Origin: Macrostomum hystrix
Taxonomy: Eukaryota; Platyhelminthes; Macrostomidae
Assembly (NCBI GenBank): GCA_950097015.1
Contig: CATNEN010000007.1
Span: 7,622,001 to 7,686,000 of the forward strand
Direction: 5' to 3'
Length of the DNA stretch: 64,000 nt
Shown here: positions 10,809-21,372 of the stretch, in pieces
Layout of the letters: each line of letters starts with the position of its first letter
Position numbering within the stretch: position 1 is the first letter of the stretch
Position numbers and translations under genes: made by a program
Notes under the pieces: model-generated
Told to the model about the DNA's origin: nothing
What the model saw: the letters and a program-made list of their open reading frames with translations, nothing else
Database searches by the model: none

Positions 10809-11228
10809 TTAATTCGCATTCGCAGTCTGGGCAGTCGCAGCCACCGCAGCCGCCTCAGCCGCCGCAGCCTCGTACTGCAGTCGCAGCTCCTGACGCTGTG
10901 CGTCGTCCTTCAGGTACCAGTAGTCGGTGAAGCGGCACAGCTGCACAAACTGGGCGGTGTCGTTGGTGAAGTGGCAGGCAAACAGCAGCATGTTGCGTGG
11001 CTGCACTCGCCAGGCGAACCGCATGAAGGCCATGGAGTAAAAGAACAGAGCCGTCGTCATCTTGCCGCTGATCATCTCCGGGTTCTTCTTGACATCGGCC
11101 AGCGCGGCCAGCGGGAGGCCCCAGTTGGCCACTGGGCCCCAGAAGTGGGTGCTGCACAGGTAGCTGCGAAACTCCTTGCTGGCCAGGTAGCGCAGGCCCC
11201 GGCTGAACAGGTTGCCGCCAGATGACAT
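10809..11228 (-). CDS. MPC1: Mitochondrial pyruvate carrier 1, intronless
   Basis: MPC1 forms a heterodimer with MPC2 in the inner mitochondrial membrane and imports pyruvate into the matrix. The 139-residue product carries the family's core nearly unchanged: [18 protein letters not shown] at about residues 26-43, then [19 protein letters not shown] and [19 protein letters not shown], which lie in the predicted membrane helices. The start ATG at 11228 gives the usual MPC1 N-terminus ([14 protein letters not shown] corresponds to the amphipathic first helix). The C-terminal 25 residues are Ala-rich and poorly conserved, making it about 30 residues longer than vertebrate MPC1. No intron interrupts the frame. 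A 23-bp minisatellite begins about 170 bp upstream. Confidence 0.97.
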   Translation of the reverse strand: MSSGGNLFSRGLRYLASKEFRSYLCSTHFWGPVANWGLPLAALADVKKNPEMISGKMTTALFFYSMAFMRFAWRVQPRNMLLFACHFTNDTAQFVQLCRFTDYWYLKDDAQRQELRLQYEAAAAEAAAVAATAQTANAN

Positions 11229-11395
11229 TGTGCTGCGAGAAATCTGCCTTTGTTGTCTGTGTTGTTAATGCAGCTAGTGCGACTGCTGGAATATTATATT
11301 GTGAAAGTTAGTAGGCCTAAAGAACACGGAAGTAATAACGATTTAATTACATTTATAAACAGACACGTCCCTGTCACAATCAAGTACAGTTAAGC

Positions 11396-11790
11396 CTAAG
11401 GATTATCATCTATCAAGCCTATGGATTATCATCTATTAAGTCAATGGATTGTCATCTATCAAGCCTATGGTTTATCATTTATCAAGCCTATGGATTATCA
11501 TCTATCAAGCCTATGGATAATCATCTATCAAGCCTATGGATAATCATCTATCAAGCCTATGGATAATCATCTATCAAGCCTATGGATTATCATCTATCAA
11601 GCCTATGGATTATCATCTATTAAGTCAATGGATTGTCATCTATCAAGCCTATGGTTTATCATTTATCAAGCCTATGGATTATCATCTATCAAGCCTATGG
11701 ATAATCATCTATCAAGCCTATGGATAATCATTTATCAAGCCTATGGATTATCATCTAGCAAACCTATGGATTATCATCTATCATCCACGA
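11396..11790. repeat. 23-bp minisatellite upstream of MPC1
   Basis: About seventeen copies of a 23-bp unit containing ATCTATCAAGCCTATGGAT. A variant with ATTAAGTCAATGGATTGTC occurs twice, near 11435 and 11615, each time followed by the same variant neighbours, so a block of about 180 bp has been duplicated. The array lies in what should be the upstream region of the minus-strand MPC1 gene. Confidence 0.95.
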
Positions 11791-11799
11791 ATGCGACAA

Positions 11800-12820
11800 A
11801 TCATTTTTATCACTGATTAGATCGAAACCTCCAAAAAGCCATTTAGCTTTATGAGAAAGAAATCTCTATGCAGGAGCTAATTACCGATTAGCTTACTTAA
11901 AGTAGTGTGGAGTGGAGTGTAGCAATCACAGTAATCCAAATGCTGCGCTGCCCACTCTTATCGAAAACTTTTTTCTGCTGTCTACGATTAACGAATGCCA
12001 TAATTGACCAGTGACAATTATTCTTCTTGTAGCTGTTACCAGCAACCGCCTCCGGATCAAGACAAGATAAAGTTTAGAGCTGCAACTAATAAGGCCATGC
12101 TTTTTATCTTGAGCTGAGAATCACCGACGCCTTAACGTTAACAGCATTTGAAATAAAAAAATTCTTCAAAATTTATGAAACTTAGATTTGGTTTAGAATA
12201 CACGCGCAAGTTGTTTTAACATAAGCCAGAAAATACCTCGTTGTTGAGCAATATTATGTCCAAAAGCGTAGTGTAAAATGCATTTTTTGAGTAAAACTCT
12301 AAGAAATTAATTTGAATAAGATAACATGCTTCTTACAAAGCCAAGGACAAAGTAGTGAATAATAAAGTGTTTTAAGACAACTTTGCAAAATATTTTTACC
12401 TAAACTTCGAAATAAAAATTCAGAAGCCAGCAAAAACCTTAAACTAAGTGGCATAAAAATTATGCACGGAAAATCAAGACCAACAGAGTTGAATGCAGAT
12501 CGGAGTTCTAGTTCAAATTCTGGCAGTTCTAACGCTGCTGTAGCTTTCGGAGCGCAGCAGCAGGTGAGCACACAATGCCTCAGCAACCGCAGCGGCCAGC
12601 GCACATGCTCAACTGGTAAAAACACACAAGCGAGGGCACGCATTGGGGCAGGAGCACCTGGGCCGGAGTAAGGTGGAGAGGGGCGAGGGCCTCCCAAAGG
12701 CCCAGACCCCAAAACCAATGCGGGCAGCTCTAAGCGCGCTCCACCTTGCGAGCAGCCAACCCCCCAATCTCTGGGGCAGGCCACCGGCAGCTGCCCCGTC
12801 CCCCTCAACGTTACGACACT
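11800..12820. other. AT-rich spacer, no gene seen
   Basis: The first 650 bases are AT-rich and featureless. From about 12450 the composition becomes GC-rich toward the promoter of the gene at 13084. Overlapping frames on both strands between 12450 and 12900 are mutually exclusive and show no domain. Confidence 0.4.
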
Positions 12821-12824
12821 CACT

Positions 12825-12838
12825 GTCGCCAAGGTGAC
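12825..12838. promoter_or_regulatory. X-box-like site (RFX motif) upstream of the SPMIP1 homologue
   Basis: GTCGCCAAGGTGAC is an inverted pair of half-sites that fits the X-box consensus RYYNYY-N1-3-RRNRAC. X-boxes bind RFX transcription factors and are found in promoters of many ciliary genes. It lies about 245 bp before the start codon of a gene whose vertebrate homologue is a microtubule inner protein of sperm flagella. The site is seen directly; its use is inferred, and a degenerate motif of this kind can occur by chance. Confidence 0.4.
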
Positions 12839-13083
12839 ACAAAGCGGGCGGATTGGCTAAATCAGCTGGAGTTTTGGCGGGGTGGGCTCTCCTCACTAGC
12901 GATCTGAAGAGGCAGAAGAATGGCGGAGGTGGGGTGGGGAGCCGGGTCCGGTGCTTAAGATGAGCAGGCGCGGGACAAGCAGGGCCTCCTCCGCTCCGCT
13001 ACTCACCAAGTAGCAGGCGGCAGCGGCAGCGGCTGAGGCAGAGGCAGACAGGCGGCGGGAGGCAGAGGGCAAGACCGAGAGCA

Positions 13084-13804
13084 ATGGCCAGAAACTACCC
13101 AGCTGACATAGCGGCGCAGAAGAGCCTGGAGGAGCGCTACACCAAGGAGCGGGACGCCCAGCTGCACTGGTACCTGGCGCGGCGCTCAGGCGGCGGCAGA
13201 GGCGAGACGCGCAGCCGTCAGATGGAGGTGTTCAAGCGGCGGCTGGAGCTGGCCCCAACCATGACAGACGATCTGCGGCTAAGCGTGGAGAAATTCAAGG
13301 CGCAGAAGTACACCAAGCCGAAGCGGAACGAGAACCAGGAGGTTCTGGACGCAATAAGCAGGCTGAAGGAGTCCGATGCCTCGCTTAGCGTGGAGATGCG
13401 GCCAATATCGCCGAGGACTCGGGATCTTCTATACCAGGGCTTCAGCAGAGAGGGCAGGGGCAGGTCAGTTGCGAGTTCTGTACTTGTTTTGCTAGGCAAA
13501 CTTCATCGATGCACAATACAGAATTATATTGAGAAGCAATAGTTGATTTACTTCTGAATTAACATCTTCCAGGAGCCTCTACCTGAAGGAGCGGACCAGC
13601 AAGGCACCGGAGGACAAGTACCAGTTCCCCATCGTGTCCTCCTGGGAGTACGGCTGGAAGCTGGGCGAAGTCATCAAGGTGGCCGACATCAAAAAGCCGC
13701 CGTTCGGCCGGACTCGCCTAATCAACGACACTTTCTACACTAGGACGGGCATCCCGGACAGACAGACTGAGGGACTGCTCACCAGGTCCAAGACTGTGTT
13801 CTGA
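13084..13804 (+). CDS. SPMIP1: SPMIP1 / ATP6V1FNB-like microtubule inner protein
   Basis: Two exons, 13084-13463 and 13573-13804, join in phase (AG/G) to give 203 residues. The C-terminal part carries the family signature: PISPRTRDLLYQGFS (about residues 102-116), then RSLYLKERTSKAPEDKYQFP and SSWEYGWKLG, corresponding to the conserved LLYEG and YGWQLG blocks of vertebrate ATP6V1FNB (renamed SPMIP1). That protein lines the doublet microtubules of sperm axonemes. The N-terminus is Arg/Lys-rich and helical. The intron has donor AG/GTCAGT and acceptor CTTCCAG. The protein is about 30 residues longer than the human one, with a C-terminal extension after the YGWKLG block. Assignment rests on remembered family motifs. 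Confidence 0.8.
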
Positions 13805-13859
13805 AGCCACTCACATGTGAACACTAGCTGCGCACACTTTCACGCTATCTGCACAAATC

Positions 13860-13865
13860 AATAAA
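13860..13865 (+). terminator. Polyadenylation signal of the SPMIP1 homologue
   Basis: Canonical AATAAA lies 56 bp after the TGA stop codon, at a typical distance for a short 3' UTR. Confidence 0.75.
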
Positions 13866-14250
13866 GTACAAAAATATTGCTAAATCCACGCACTCAAAGA
13901 AAAAAACTATAGGTGTTGAAACTAAGAGAAGCACCTGAATGCACATATCTATCAGGAGGTGTTAGCTCAGTTTTGTACAGAAAAATCTTTTAAACCGATA
14001 TTTCTGAGATTGGAGTTCCCTGAAATAACCTGCGTGAGTTCACTGCAATCAATCAACAGGTTTCTATTTGTCGCTGCTTCCTAGTTTCATCCTGCTTATT
14101 TTGCTATTTTGCTTGCATGTTTCCTGTCTGCATCATGTTCTGTTTTTTTTTCTTTCCAAAAAACTGGAAAGGCCTTCGCGACTCATTCCGTCCAAAAGTC
14201 CCGGCGTCGCTAGGGCAGTCAGTTTTTTGTAAACTTTAGCACCGACCGCA

Positions 14251-14278
14251 CCAGTCTCCGACTCAAACCGGAGACTGG
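14251..14278. other. Perfect 10-bp GC-rich hairpin
   Basis: CCAGTCTCCG and its exact complement CGGAGACTGG flank an 8-base loop (ACTCAAAC). It lies about 450 bp downstream of the SPMIP1 homologue in otherwise unremarkable DNA. It does not match the histone 3' stem-loop or a tRNA arm. The role is unknown. Confidence 0.5.
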
Positions 14279-17200
14279 GCGACAACGGGCTAAGAAAAGA
14301 GAACGCTGCAATAGAGGCTGTGGAATCTGTAAATAGACAGGCGCATTGTTGTTGTTATTGTTGGCTTATCCAACGCATGCTTACAATCGATAATACGAGT
14401 AGCTTCTGGTGTTCCACGCCATGGCCTATAAGCTGCTATTCACCGTTTTATTCTATCATAATTTAGTATTTTCTCTGCCTAAACAACTTCTATTTTATTT
14501 TCTAAATATCTGCTTAGACCTGTCAGCAAATGCCTATGGAAATGTGTTAATGCGTTTCACCGTTGAATTTTAGTAGACTAGCAGTGAAATAATGTAAGCA
14601 GCTCTGTGATAGCCTGCCTTGTCTAATGCTAAACCTAACATTCTGTAGATTGTTAGCAGCCCTTATCCCACGCACTGATATACAAGAGCATATATTTATA
14701 TTGATATTGATAAACAATTTGCTTGTGAACAAATTCTGAGCTCCAAAGCCTTTGGCGTTAAGAGCTTCATGCAGTCACCAAAGCGGCCTATAAATGTGTA
14801 AATTTTATACGGCATGAGCACTCTAAACTAGCGCTAAATTAGCCACTGAATATGCTTGCTGTTTGATAATTGTACATTTTTATTTAATCCAAAACAGGAA
14901 ACCGCTTAGAAATCTACATAGTGCTATTGCTTGTTAATATGACTTATAAAAGCTGCAAATTATAATAAATGATTTTGAAAGCAGTCCGCGCACTGCTTGA
15001 GAACTTGCACTGACCCAGTTTGAGGCAAAAGAATTTTAATATTAGCGAACAGCAACACGAGCACAAGAAAGTTTCCTTGGTTCAAGCATTTATCTTAGTC
15101 TTTTAAAGCCTCGGTACCTGATTTGGCCTCTAAATATAGGGAACCTACATTGAGAATTAATATGCAAACGGATATTAATATAGGCTAATTTAATAATATG
15201 AGACTGCGAAGGTGGAGTTAGCACAGTAACAAAATGCCCCAGGTCACACGGCCGCAGGCAGTCAGTGGAAGGAGGGCAAAGTACGTCATAGATTTGAGCA
15301 GCCTACGGATTTCATGACTGGAGTTGGGTTTGACCCGTTCAGCCAGAGCAGCGAATTGCCGACAATCACAGAGCCTCTCTGCGTTAACTCAAGCACCCTA
15401 GGCGTGCCCGGGGGACAGCGCTGGCAATTGAGAACTCGGAGATTCGCAGATAACAAGCTCTAATAGAGTCCTAACAGGGGGATCGGGCCGCGCGTTGCCG
15501 TGCCTGATTTTCATTCTTATCTGAAGTCGGGCCTGCTATCGACTCGGAGCAGAAACAGAAAACAGGAGAAAAAAGTTGCGCACACAGGTCGGCCAGGTGA
15601 GCTGGGAGGGGGCTGAGGTGAGGCTGAGTTACGCACCGCTCGCCTTATCGTCGAACACGGCAAAAATTAATTAAGCTAGAGCACACGCGGAGCAATCAGT
15701 TACACCAGAGCTGGAGCAACACACACACTAGACAAGCAGCGCTGTTGCATTTTCTGCTGTGCTTAGAACGTAGAACTCGAAAATAAAGAAATAAAGTTTC
15801 GAAATTTCGACATGTTAAAGAGCTCGCATGTTTTCTATAGCTTATCCGCTCCAGTCCCCTCAAATTACCAATCAACTTGTTAATGCCTGAAAAAGCAGGA
15901 AATGCTTCCATCAGGAAGGAAACCAACAGGTCCGCGCTATTGCGGGGCTCCCATGCGGGCGATCCGCACCCCACCCAGTTACTTGCTATTCTGTTTGCCG
16001 TTGTACTGAAAGTTTATAGGCGCGATATTAATTGAAGTTTTTTGCCTTGCCTTGCCTAAACCGAGCACACACACTGACTTTGCAAGCTCCATCAACGCTG
16101 AGGAGCTCCATCACTGTAATGCGCTGAGCTACAGGCTCAGTCTGCAGGCTAAAACCAACAGGACCCCAGCCCCCAGCACACAGCAGTGCTGCATCGTCCG
16201 CTTAAAAAACAGGGAGCAAATAACGCGCTTAGCGAGCGATTCAGAACCACTATGTAAGCACAGTTAAAATGCCTAGCAAAGCCCGGAGTCTGCAGGTACT
16301 GGTGGATGGGAACGGAGAGAGAGAGCGAGCGAGCGGTGAAGGCTGAAGCGGAGGAGGGGGTTGATGACTCAAGTCAACACTCCGGGGCGCGCATACAGCA
16401 GCGCTGTTAGAAGGCATACAGGGAGGGATCCATAAAAAAGACTCCAAGCCGTGAATTGTTCGCTGCGCCCCTGCAGGTAATGCGTGCGCAAGGTATAGGC
16501 CCAATCGACAGGGGGGTGGGATGGGCCGGATCGGATCAGGCTCCTCTCCCAACCCACTGCATGCGAGCCAGTCGCTCTGACAACAGCAGCTACGGAGCAC
16601 ATGGCGCAGACTCAAAACTAGAGCTCTCACTCATCTCTGCCTAACACACACACACACACACAGAGCACACAAAAGGAAGGGCCACAGAGCATAGCAGCGC
16701 TAGTCTCCCCCCAGCCCTGAGAGTGGCGTGGCTGGTCCCAGTTCTTCATTCTCTTCATAGCCTACATAGGCTGATGCAGCTGGTTGACTATCCCATTGTG
16801 CTATGGGCACACACAATTCAGGCACGGCCAAGACTTGCGGAGGCTCGTGCAGACAAAGGCCAGCTTGGCAAAATACTGCAGGGCAAGAGGTGGAGAGAAC
16901 AAGGGGGAAATGGGGCAAGTCTTGCTTATGCGGGAGGCCGGAGCAGGCGACGCTGTAGCCATAGAAACAGTCTTACCGCTGTCATCAATATTGAGCTGTG
17001 AATCAGGTTTTCATAAAGCTGGTGAAAATCGCTAAAAGCTGAGAAGGACTCATAAAAAATAGCTTAAGAAGACACTCGCTTTGTGTCAGACAAGCCAGGA
17101 AAAATGGCCAGCAAACAAGACTCGCCAAGACTTCCAGGCGAGATAGCAATCAAAGCCGAGGCTCTTCGACTCATTCATTGCCGAGACAGTTGAGACAGCG

Positions 17201-17414
17201 CAGCTAAATTGGCGGAACAAAGCAGTCTATTGTCATCCGCTCTCACAGCTCACCTCCAGCCAGCCCTGACAGAAAACTGCTTTTTTTATTCCACTCCAAC
17301 AGCAGCAGTGGAAATCAATCAGCAGTTTTTTCATCGCGAGATTAACGATAAGAGGGGAAATGAGACAGATAATAACTATAAAGGCGCCAGAAGCTCATTG
17401 TCTTTTTATCAAGA

Positions 17415-17415
<1 letters not shown>

Positions 17416-17448
<33 letters not shown>
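17416..17448. repeat. CTG trinucleotide run
   Basis: About eleven CTG units in a row. The surrounding sequence shows no supported coding frame, so this is recorded only as a microsatellite. Confidence 0.9.
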
Positions 17449-19089
17449 AGGAAACTGCAGTCACCGCATGACTGTTTGCATCATCAGCTTGAGGCTGCCA
17501 CATTTTCCATATTTTCTCTTCTTTTTTTCCCAGCTAGGGATAATAATGGGCATAATGCAATTTACCCATCTATTCTTCTCTCCCCCACTGTATAGGCCAA
17601 AATCTAATCCAGAGCTACTCTTTGTAGTTGGCAAGTTTCCCAAACTCTACGTTGCCTTCTGAATAATAAAGATGGAATAAAGGCCTTCAAAAGAGAATTT
17701 GCATTCACGCAATGAAAAATTCAGAACCGTGACTGGCTGAAGGGGCTCAGCGGAAAAATCAATAATAACAATGGGACGCTGGGACGAGAGGGCACGAGTG
17801 AGTAAGCCTGCCTGCTTCATCCCTGTGTTACCATTCTCCTATTCTCTTTCTGTCTCACTCTCGCTCTCCCTTTCCCCCAAGCACCGGTACTCAGAAGAAA
17901 GCTACCGCTCAGCATTTTCTAGTTTTCTAAAATGAAGGCCATGAGCCAAGTGACAAGAAAGCGACCCGGCGCGCCGAAGCCTCGTGGAATAAAAATTAGC
18001 CAAAGCAGAGCATCATAGCAACTTAACAATGCGGTCACAAAATGCATAATAAAAACAACATTAAATGAGGAGACAACTTATCGAATTTCAGCGCATCGGT
18101 ACCGCGTCACCCACAATGGACCCGGCAACCGACTAGACTAGAAGAAAAAACCAAAAATCAAACATTTGAGCGAGAGTCTAACACTAAACTTATAGGAACC
18201 CCGATTCTGAATACTCCAACTGTTAGCAAAAAACACGGAAACTGCTGGCCAAAAGGCGAAGATCGCTACAGGTGTGCAGACCCCGTGGCTGTGGCATCTC
18301 ACACCTCCCTGTAATTTGACACCGGCGGCCTCGAACCTGTTCAGGGACTGCCTTCCGCCCTTCAAACTGCTTTCTCTGCCTCACTGCAGCCATGCAGCAG
18401 GTCCGGGAGAGAGCTCACAAGCGGCCACAGAAATGAATTACGCAAAATACAAAGCTGCAACCTGACTCGGAAAATAATGAAACAGTAAATTATCATAATT
18501 ATTAGTTCTCAAAAGGTAATAAAATAGTTTTCATTGCAGCAAAAGTTTCACAAATTTGTTATTCCGCAGCACTAATATAAGTCTGTTCAACTGGCCCTTT
18601 AGTACTACTGGGCCTGCAGTATTGGCCATATTTTCCTACCCGCACCTTCTTTCTCCCACTTGTGCCGATTCGATAAAAAAATTAAGCCCAGCCTTTACCG
18701 ACAGTCAGGAAATCCCTTCCTCGCGACTAGCCCTCACCTGCCAACGCGCTCATTCTTCAACAACTTCGGCTTGGCCGGCTGGCAATCACCGACCAGCACG
18801 ACCTGCAATGCAGAACCTTTGAACAGCCGGACACAAGAGACGCTTGGGACGGTGCCCGTCAGCACAAGCCCCAGCTCAAGACTTTTTGTGCTCAGCGGAT
18901 ATTGGGCATCAGGGAGAGGGAGGCTGGGGTCAGGGGCGGAGAGAACCAACAATAAAAAGCTATAGTGAGCCCAAGAGGCCAAATCGACACCACACACGCG
19001 CGAACACAAGCCTAAAAGCAGCAGATGCATAAGAAAAGGATTGAGGCCTTACCTAAAAACTAACACAATGTTCATGGGGCCTAGACCAG

Positions 19090-20090
19090 GGGTCGGCAAA
19101 CTTATATGCCTCGCGTGCCTTAGACAGAATTCAAGAGGCGACAGATTGACAGGGGAGAGATGAGGCAGGGAAGACATTAATCGGGAAAGAGATGAGACCG
19201 GGAAGAGATAAGACAGGTAGAGATGAGACAAGGGAGAGATGAGACAAATAGAGATGAGACAGGGGAGAGATGAGACAGGGAGAGATGAGACAAGGAGATG
19301 AGACAGGGGTGAGATGAGACAGGGAGAGATGAGACAGGGAGATGAGACAGGGAAGAGATGAGACAGGGAAGGGATAAGACAGGGAAGGGATAAGAAGGGG
19401 AAGAGATGAGACGGGGAAGAGATGAGACAGATAAGGGGTGAGACGGGGAAGAGGTGAGACGGGGAAGAGATGAGACGGGGAAGAGGTGAGACGGGGAAGA
19501 GATGAGACAGATAAGGGGTGAGACGGGGAAGAGGTGAGACGGGGAAGAGATGAGACAGATAAGAGGTGAGACGGGGAAGAGATGAGACGGGGAAGAGGTG
19601 AGACGGGGAAGAGATGAGACGGGGAAGAGGTGAGACGGGGAAGAGATGAGAAAGATAGGGGGTGAGAAGGGGAAGAGAGACAGATAAGGGGTGAGACGAT
19701 AAAGAGATTAGACAGATAAGGGGTGAGACGGGGAAGAGGTGAGACGGGGAAGAGATGAGACAGATAAGGGGTGAGACGGGGAAGAGATGAGACAGATAAG
19801 GGGTGAGACGGGGAAGAGGCGAGAAGGGGAAGAGATGAGACAGATAAGGGTGAGACGGGGAAGAGGTGAGACGGGGAAGAGATGAGACGGGGAAGAGGTG
19901 AGACGGAGAAGAGATGAGACAGATAAGGGGTGAGACGGGGAAGAGGTTAGACGGGGAAGAGATGAGACAGATAAGGGGTGAGACGGGAAGAGATGAGAGT
20001 GTTGTTTGATCGAAGGTGCCAAACTAGCAGACTGAGGAGCATTGCGGGCTGCATCTGGCCCATGGCATCAGGACATAGTTTGCGGAGGCC
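19090..20090. mobile_element. Remnant of a hAT-like transposon enclosing a minisatellite
   Basis: The left edge reads CAGGGGTCGGCAAACTTA, the widely known terminal sequence of hAT (Charlie/Tip100-type) elements. The right edge, near 20050-20090, carries the counterpart: GGGCTGCATCTGGCCCATGG, then ATAGTTTGCGGAGGCCCAG, whose complement starts CTGGGCCTCCGCAAACTAT. The eight bases before the left end (GCCTAGAC) resemble the hAT target-site consensus nTCTAGAn, but no matching copy is seen on the right. The interior is almost entirely the array at 19128-19996, so no transposase remains. Confidence 0.65.
19128..19996. repeat. GAGATGAGACGGGGAA minisatellite inside the hAT remnant
   Basis: About fifty short units of roughly 15-20 bp built on GAGATGAGACAGG or GAGGTGAGACGGGGAA, with an AGATAAGGGGTGAGAC variant. 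The left part (19.13-19.43 kb) is irregular and the right part shows longer repeated blocks of variants. The same core, inverted, forms the small array at 7787-7940. Confidence 0.94.
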
Positions 20091-20099
20091 CAGATTACA

Positions 20100-21280
20100 C
20101 GAAGGAATTCTAGATAGCAATGATTTTATTTTCATACCTAACGGATACTGTCTGTCAGGTTTTACTGCCAAACTGAAATATGAAGTATTGAAGCTATGAA
20201 TGCTATTTTTAATTGGACAACCGGACAGTAATTAATAAGCACGAAAACGCATTCTCCGTAGCTTGGCACACAGATTGGCCACTCAGAGACACACAGGCGA
20301 GCACAGACACGCAAAGCTTCGCCATGGAGACAAAACTCAAGAACACACACAAGCAGGCTCCGGCAAGTTAGTGCCTGCCTTCTGTACTCAAAACATGCCT
20401 CAAAGCTAAGCCGAGAAATCAACAAGGGCGTCCCAATTTGCGAGCCAATGAAACTCAAGCCCACCCTGAACACGGAACTCGCCGGGCCGGCGTGTTGCGC
20501 AAGCAGCCAGACAGCCCAAACAATTGCGCATAGAACAATCCTATCAATTGAAATTTGACAGCCCATTTCCATTATGCGTAAGTTCCTGCCTGTCTGCATT
20601 TTGCAGCCTAAACTGAAGCATTAGATTTGTTTGAGCGATTGTATAAACAAAAGCCTATTTGATTTCATCACGGGAAAAAGTCAGGACCTAAAATTAGCTA
20701 ACAAATAGCATTACCTGACATCTACAGCGGAATGTATTGGATTGCCTAACACAAGTTAACTACAAATGTATTTTATCAAATAAGAGACAACGAAAAAACG
20801 AACGACTTTCTTAGAAATAAAAATAACTAGTTTTCACTCAGATCCAATTTAATTTTGCGCGAATTGTTTTGTAGTCTAAACTAAACGGTAAGGAATACTT
20901 GACGCCTTACCTCTCTTTAAGCATGATTACCGTCACAACCCCGCAGGCAAACAACAGCAAACAGAATTCAGGCTGCATAACACACTGCTGAAAGTAGACT
21001 GCATGAAAACTTGTGCCTGTTTTTGTGCTTTTGAAGCAAACAACAAGAATTGGGCATCAAAAGGTGACTACTTAATTCGCGCAAACAAAAATACAAAAAA
21101 CGACAAGAGCCTCACCGATCAAATGCCTAGATTGAAAATAGGATGAAATCTCACCTAACTCTGCAAGGTGACACGGGGAGGCGGGCTAGACCAGACCGGG
21201 CTGCGGAGGGTAGCCACCAAAAGACTACTTAGTCTAGGAGAATGATAATTATTCTATGGAGAAATTTAGATTAAAAAAAC
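20100..21280. other. Spacer, no gene seen
   Basis: AT-rich DNA downstream of PUS1 on its strand. Frames of up to 145 codons exist near 20162-20599 on the minus strand but show no domain, no splice context and no coding bias. Confidence 0.4.
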
Positions 21281-21282
21281 GT

Positions 21283-21288
21283 TTTATT
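21283..21288 (-). terminator. Polyadenylation signal of PUS1
   Basis: AATAAA on the minus strand, 85 bp beyond the PUS1 stop codon. Confidence 0.65.
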
Positions 21289-21372
21289 TCTACTTCAAGT
21301 AGTGCAGTTTGAACGCACATTTCTATGGAATATAATAACTTTTGGATGATGGGGCAGAGCAAAGGACACCAG

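Larger units (their letters stand above)
13870..19080. other. 5-kb stretch without a recognised gene
   Basis: No reading frame above 150 codons and none with a recognisable domain was seen on either strand. Small features are a perfect hairpin at 14251-14278, a CA dinucleotide run at about 16645-16662 and a CTG run at about 17416-17448. The segment 16250-17700 is less AT-rich, but its frames overlap in all phases and look random. Confidence 0.45.

Noticed and set aside
10788-11225. 145-codon plus-strand frame overlapping MPC1
   Set aside because: Shadow of the minus-strand MPC1 frame, which has full family conservation.
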